Part shown: one piece after another, positions 14,982-19,073 of the stretch
How the letters are laid out: every line of letters begins with the position of its first letter
Numbering within the stretch: position 1 is the stretch's first letter
DNA from: Bordetella parapertussis
GTDB taxonomy: Bacteria; Pseudomonadota; Gammaproteobacteria; Burkholderiales; Burkholderiaceae_A
Length of the DNA: 19,073 bases
Assembly: GCA_945901825.1 (NCBI GenBank)
Contig: CAMDMC010000027.1
Span: forward strand, 1-19,073
Reading direction: 5' to 3'
The notes under the pieces: model-generated
Database searches by the model: none
What the model was told of the DNA's origin: nothing
The model's input: only the letters and a program-made list of their open reading frames with translations
Program-made: the position numbers and the translations under genes

Positions 14982-17900
14982 ACCAGAACCCGCTCAATGC
15001 CACCCTGGTTGGCCTTTGCCACATAGCCTTCAAGCCAGTTCTCACCCAGAATATTTCGAGCCAGCTCGACCACAATGTAGTCGGCCTTAACTTCAGTGTC
15101 TTCCTGAAAGCGCATAAGACCCTGCAGACACGACGGGCAGGCCGTGAGAATTTTGACCTCGGGCGCTGCAACGGCTGCCAGCACTCCGGCCGCCGCATTG
15201 GTGAGCACCGGCTGCTGAACCGTGGCCGCAGCGCGTATTTTCTGCACACCTTTGCGCATCTCTTCTTCTTTACGAAAACGAACCTGCGTTGAGATGTCCG
15301 GCCGGCTAATGGCAAGCGTTCCCGACTCCCCGCAGCAGCGGTCGTTCTTCTCGACCTGGCCATTAAGTTCGCTGTTCACAAGCTGGTTCACAACCTTCAT
15401 GGGGTTGTGCCGCTTCATGGGGCTGTGGCAAGGGTCGTGGTACATGTAGCGCAGACCGGTGACGCCTTGAAGCTGCACGCCCTTTTCAAGCAAGAACTCG
15501 TGAATATCAAGAATGCGGCATCCCGGGAAGATCTTCTCAAACTCATAGCCTGCAAGCTGGTCGTAGCACGTTCCGCACGAGACCACCACGGTTTTAATGT
15601 CGAGGTAATTCAGGGTGTTGGCGACACGATGAAAGAGCACGCGGTTGTCGGTAATGATTTTGTCGGCCTTGTCGAACTGACCCGACCCACGCTGAGGGTA
15701 GCCACAACACAAATACCCTGGGGGCAGAACGGTCTGCACCCCCACATGCCAGAGCATGGCCTGGGTTGCGAGCCCCACCTGCGAGAACAGGCGCTCGGAG
15801 CCGCAGCCTGGAAAGTAAAAAACTGCCTCGGAATCGGCCGAACTTTTTACCGGGTCACGAATAATGGGAACGTAGTTGGCATCCTCGATGTCGAGGAGCG
15901 CGCGTGCCGTCTTTTTGGGAAGGTTGCCCGGCATTTTCTTGTTCACAAAGTGAATAACCTGCTCGCGCAACGCGGGCTTGCCTAGCGTTGGAGGGGGTTT
16001 GGCCGTCTGCCGGCGGGCCAGTCGCTTAAAGAGCTCGTGGCCTATGCGCTGGGCCTTATAGCCCCAGTCCATCATGAGGGTGCGAGCCATCTTAATGGTC
16101 TGAGGGTTGGTTGCGTTTAAGAAGAACATCGAGGCGGCCGTGCCCGGGTTAAAGGATTTCTTGCCCATGCGACGTAAAAGGTCGCGCATGGCCATCGAGA
16201 CCTCCCCAAAGTCAATGTTGACCGGGCAAGGCGAGACACACTTGTGGCAGACCGTGCAGTGGTCAGCCACATCTTCAAACTCTTCCCAGTGAGCAATACT
16301 GACACCCCGGCGCGTCTGCTCTTCGTAAAGAAAGGCTTCAATAAGCAGCGAGGTGGCAAGAATTTTGTCTCGCGGTGAATACAAGAGATTGGCCCGTGGC
16401 GAATGGGTGGCACATACGGGCTTGCATTTACCGCAGCGCAGGCAGTTTGCGAACGAATCGGCAATGGAGCCAATGGCACTTTGCTGAAGAATAAGGCTCT
16501 CAGCATCCATGAGTCCGAACGAGGGCGTGTAGGCCTTGCTAAGATCGCCGCCTTCTAAAAGCTTGCCCGCATTAAAACGCTGGTGAGGGTCCACCTGCTG
16601 CTTGTAGTCTGCGAAGGCCTTGCGTTCGGCAGGTGTAAGAAACTCAAACTTGGTGATGCCAATGCCGTGCTCGCCAGAAATGACACCGCCGAGGTCTTTG
16701 GCAATGTCCATAACACGCGCAACAACCGCATGGGCCTCTTGCAGCATGTCGTAGTCATCGGAATTAACGGGCAGGTTGGTGTGCACATTGCCATCGCCCG
16801 CATGCATGTGAAGGGCCACAAAGACACGCGATCTAAGCACGCGCGCATGGCAGGCCTCAAGCCGCTCGATGACATTGCTAAAGGCAAGTCCAGGGAAAAG
16901 CCTGCGGAATTCATCCCGCAGTTCGCGCTTCCAAGAGACCCGAAGCGTGCGATCTTGGAGGTAGTCTAAAAGCCTGCGCGTTTTTTGGTTCTGTGGCCAG
17001 GCCAACAAATCAAGACCGAGCTCTGCAAGCCTTGGGGCATGCTCAACCAACGGATCGTCAAGATGAGCCGCCATTAAGGCCCAGCGGGATTCCGTCTTTT
17101 TAAGAATCTCACCGGCCTCTTCAAGTCGTTGCTCAAGGCTGCGCTGCTGGGCCTCTGGGCTTTCGCCTTCTTCGGTTCGATTAAGAATGCGCACGCCTTG
17201 ATCGGCAATGTCGTTCAGGGCCTGTCGCAGGGCGCGCGTGAGCTTAAGCTTGTTGTTAATTGAGCACTCGATGTTGATACGCTCGATGGCGTTGGTGTAC
17301 TCACCCATGCGATCTAAAGGAATAACGACGTCTTCGTTAATTTTGAAAGCATTGGTGTGCCGGGCAATGGCGGCCGTGCGCGCACGATCGGCCCAGAAGG
17401 TTTTTCGCGATTCGGCCGAGACCGCCACAAAGCCCTCGCCCGAGCGCTGATTGGCAAGCCGAATGACTTCCGAGGCCGCGCGGGCGACTGCGTCGTCCGT
17501 TTCGCCGACGATATCGCCAATAAGCACCATCTTGGGAAGGGCGCCGCGCTTGCTTTTGGTGCTGTAGCCCACCGCACGCAGGTACCGCTCATCGAGGTGC
17601 TCAAGGCCTGCAAGCATGGCCCCTTCGGGCTTTTGATCAAGATAGGCTTTGATATCGACAATAGAGGGCACGGCCTCTTGGGCATTACCAAAATATTCAA
17701 GGCATACCGTTCGAACGCAGGGGGGCATGCGGTGAAGAACCCAGACTGCGCTGGTAATTAAGCCGTCGCAGCCTTCTTTCTGAATGCCAGGCAGCCCACC
17801 AAGCACCTTGTCGGTCACGTCCTTACCCAGGCCGAGCCGCCTAAAACGCTGACCCTCAAGCTTAAGCATGCGCGACTCAATCGGTGCGCCCTTAAACTCA

Positions 17901-19066
17901 GGTGTGCCCTGACTACCCGCCACAAGCTGCTTGGGGCCATAACGGTGAATGGCAAACTCAACCCAGGCTTCATCATGAATTTTGCCCATGTTGTGGTGAT
18001 GCCTAACCACTTCTAGCCAATCCCCATTGGGGTCCACCATGCGCCAGCTTAAAAGATTGTCAATGGCCGTGCCCCAGAGCACGGCTTTTTTGCCCCCGGC
18101 ATTCATGGCCACGTTTCCGCCCACACAGGAGGCGTCGGCCGATGTAGGGTCCACAGCGAAGACCAGGCCTTTAGCCTCGGCGGCCTCGGCCACGCGCCGG
18201 GTAACCACGCCCGCGCCAGTAAACAGGGTGGCCACCTCACGGTCGAGCCCCGGGGGGCGCAGACGTGTAACGGACCCAATGAACTCGAGCTTCTCGGTAT
18301 TAATAACCGCCGAGCGAGGGGTAAGGGGAACTGCACCACCCGTATAGCCCGTGCCACCGCCTCGCGGAATGATGGTGAGTTCAAGCTCCACACACGCCTT
18401 CACCAGCGCGGCCATTTCAAGCTCGGTGTCCGGCGTTAGCACCACAAAGGGATACTCCACCCGCCAGTCGGTGGCATCGGTGACATGCGAGACCCTCGAG
18501 AGCCCGTCAAACTTAATGTTCTGGGGGTCGGTCACGCGCGTGAGACGGCGACGAACCTTTTTCCGAAGGCCCTGCGCTTCGTTGAGATCGAACTCAAACT
18601 GCCTTATGGAAGTGGTTGCAAGGCTAATGAGCTCCGCAACACGGCGGTCCCTGACAAGCTCGGGCCTGGGGTCTTGGGCAGGCTGCAGGGCCTGGGCCGA
18701 CTCCACGAAGGGCAAGGAAGACGGGGTATCGCGACGCCGCTCAATTTCTTTTAACCGATGAAGCAGTGCATCCACAAGCTGCCGGCAACGACGCGGGTTA
18801 GCAATAAGGTCGTCCTGCAGGTAGGGGTTGCGACTGACCACCCAGATATCGCCCAGAATTTCATAAAGCATGCGGGCCGAGCGGCCTGTGCGACGCTCTT
18901 GACGAAGTTCGGAAATGAGCTCCCAGCCTCGCTTGCCAAGAATGCGCCAGACAATCTCCCGGTCGGAGAACGAGGTGTAGTTGTAGGGAATCTCTCGGAG
19001 GCGAGACTCCGATGGGTCAACCGTCGAAACAGCCGACAACAGGGCCGGCGATACAGGAGCATTCAT
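14978..19066 (-). CDS. Giant DUF3683-type FAD-linked oxidoreductase with two 4Fe-4S and CCG domains
   Basis: A 1362-residue fusion. Residues 20-170 match the DUF3683-type N-terminal region of long betaproteobacterial FAD oxidases. A PCMH-type FAD domain follows (about 200-450, with [17 protein letters not shown] at 232-248), then the FAD-oxidase C-terminal domain (about 490-840, [12 protein letters not shown] at 753-764, [10 protein letters not shown] at 797-806). Two 4Fe-4S motifs follow: Cys875/878/881/885 and Cys937/940/943/947. The end holds two CCG cysteine-rich domains (Cys1088 with Cys1120-Cys1121; Cys1164/1167; Cys1213 with Cys1244-Cys1245; Cys1310/1313). This matches D-2-hydroxyacid dehydrogenases such as YdiJ (about 1018 residues) or GlcD/GlpC-type enzymes, passing electrons from a hydroxyacid to the quinone pool. 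D-2-hydroxyglutarate or D-lactate are likely substrates, not shown here. No in-frame stop lies upstream in the 7 remaining bases, so the start is provisional. Confidence 0.92.
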   Translation of the reverse strand: MNAPVSPALLSAVSTVDPSESRLREIPYNYTSFSDREIVWRILGKRGWELISELRQERRTGRSARMLYEILGDIWVVSRNPYLQDDLIANPRRCRQLVDALLHRLKEIERRRDTPSSLPFVESAQALQPAQDPRPELVRDRRVAELISLATTSIRQFEFDLNEAQGLRKKVRRRLTRVTDPQNIKFDGLSRVSHVTDATDWRVEYPFVVLTPDTELEMAALVKACVELELTIIPRGGGTGYTGGAVPLTPRSAVINTEKLEFIGSVTRLRPPGLDREVATLFTGAGVVTRRVAEAAEAKGLVFAVDPTSADASCVGGNVAMNAGGKKAVLWGTAIDNLLSWRMVDPNGDWLEVVRHHHNMGKIHDEAWVEFAIHRYGPKQLVAGSQGTPEFKGAPIESRMLKLEGQRFRRLGLGKDVTDKVLGGLPGIQKEGCDGLITSAVWVLHRMPPCVRTVCLEYFGNAQEAVPSIVDIKAYLDQKPEGAMLAGLEHLDERYLRAVGYSTKSKRGALPKMVLIGDIVGETDDAVARAASEVIRLANQRSGEGFVAVSAESRKTFWADRARTAAIARHTNAFKINEDVVIPLDRMGEYTNAIERINIECSINNKLKLTRALRQALNDIADQGVRILNRTEEGESPEAQQRSLEQRLEEAGEILKKTESRWALMAAHLDDPLVEHAPRLAELGLDLLAWPQNQKTRRLLDYLQDRTLRVSWKRELRDEFRRLFPGLAFSNVIERLEACHARVLRSRVFVALHMHAGDGNVHTNLPVNSDDYDMLQEAHAVVARVMDIAKDLGGVISGEHGIGITKFEFLTPAERKAFADYKQQVDPHQRFNAGKLLEGGDLSKAYTPSFGLMDAESLILQQSAIGSIADSFANCLRCGKCKPVCATHSPRANLLYSPRDKILATSLLIEAFLYEEQTRRGVSIAHWEEFEDVADHCTVCHKCVSPCPVNIDFGEVSMAMRDLLRRMGKKSFNPGTAASMFFLNATNPQTIKMARTLMMDWGYKAQRIGHELFKRLARRQTAKPPPTLGKPALREQVIHFVNKKMPGNLPKKTARALLDIEDANYVPIIRDPVKSSADSEAVFYFPGCGSERLFSQVGLATQAMLWHVGVQTVLPPGYLCCGYPQRGSGQFDKADKIITDNRVLFHRVANTLNYLDIKTVVVSCGTCYDQLAGYEFEKIFPGCRILDIHEFLLEKGVQLQGVTGLRYMYHDPCHSPMKRHNPMKVVNQLVNSELNGQVEKNDRCCGESGTLAISRPDISTQVRFRKEEEMRKGVQKIRAAATVQQPVLTNAAAGVLAAVAAPEVKILTACPSCLQGLMRFQEDTEVKADYIVVELARNILGENWLEGYVAKANQGGIERVLV

Positions 19067-19073
19067 AGTTTTT

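Overview
The window reads as Burkholderiales-type betaproteobacterial chromosome: a UbiE/Tim44-like/UbiJ run, a YebC-PurD run, a UbiH-family gene next to DsbC, a PhoB-PhoR pair and a giant DUF3683-type FAD/iron-sulfur oxidoreductase. No insertion sequence, integrase, CRISPR array, rRNA or phage gene was seen. Apart from the tRNA neighbourhood, gene packing is very tight.

Left part (1-2496): the first 615 codons of an MsbA-like ABC exporter on the minus strand, running off the left edge; a small exported surface-adhesin-E-like gene on the plus strand, broken by a one-base frameshift in an A/T run; and a terminator for the following tRNA. These genes look like Comamonadaceae genes.

Junction (2497-2740): tRNA-Phe(GAA) on the minus strand has two mismatches in its acceptor stem. 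Its 5' and 3' halves look as if they come from two different tRNA genes. Codon use also changes across it (more CTT Leu and non-CGC Arg codons to the right). A recombination or assembly join inside the tRNA should be considered before reading synteny across it.

Accessory island (2740-5421): an orphan ParA/MinD-type ATPase with a disordered tail, a very acidic protein ending in a coiled coil, and a small protein with two membrane segments and a cytoplasmic-looking tail. The last two are divergently transcribed. I recognise no family for either. With the ATPase they make a plausible, undescribed positioning module, and this is the best candidate for a new system here.

Right part (5378-19066): tcdA (tRNA t6A dehydratase) on the minus strand; then the plus-strand run yebC-purD-ubiH-dsbC, coupled by a stop/start overlap and gaps of 0-4 bases; then the minus-strand run ubiE-Tim44-like-ubiJ, which overlaps dsbC tail to tail. 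phoB and phoR follow on the plus strand. A Pho box drives phoB and lies across the ubiE start codon, tying phosphate sensing to a ubiquinone and menaquinone methyltransferase. The last gene, a 1362-residue FAD/4Fe-4S/CCG-domain oxidoreductase, shares a palindromic CTAG with the phoR stop. Three of the four convergent pairs overlap and the fourth is 17 bases apart, leaving no room for ordinary intergenic terminators.
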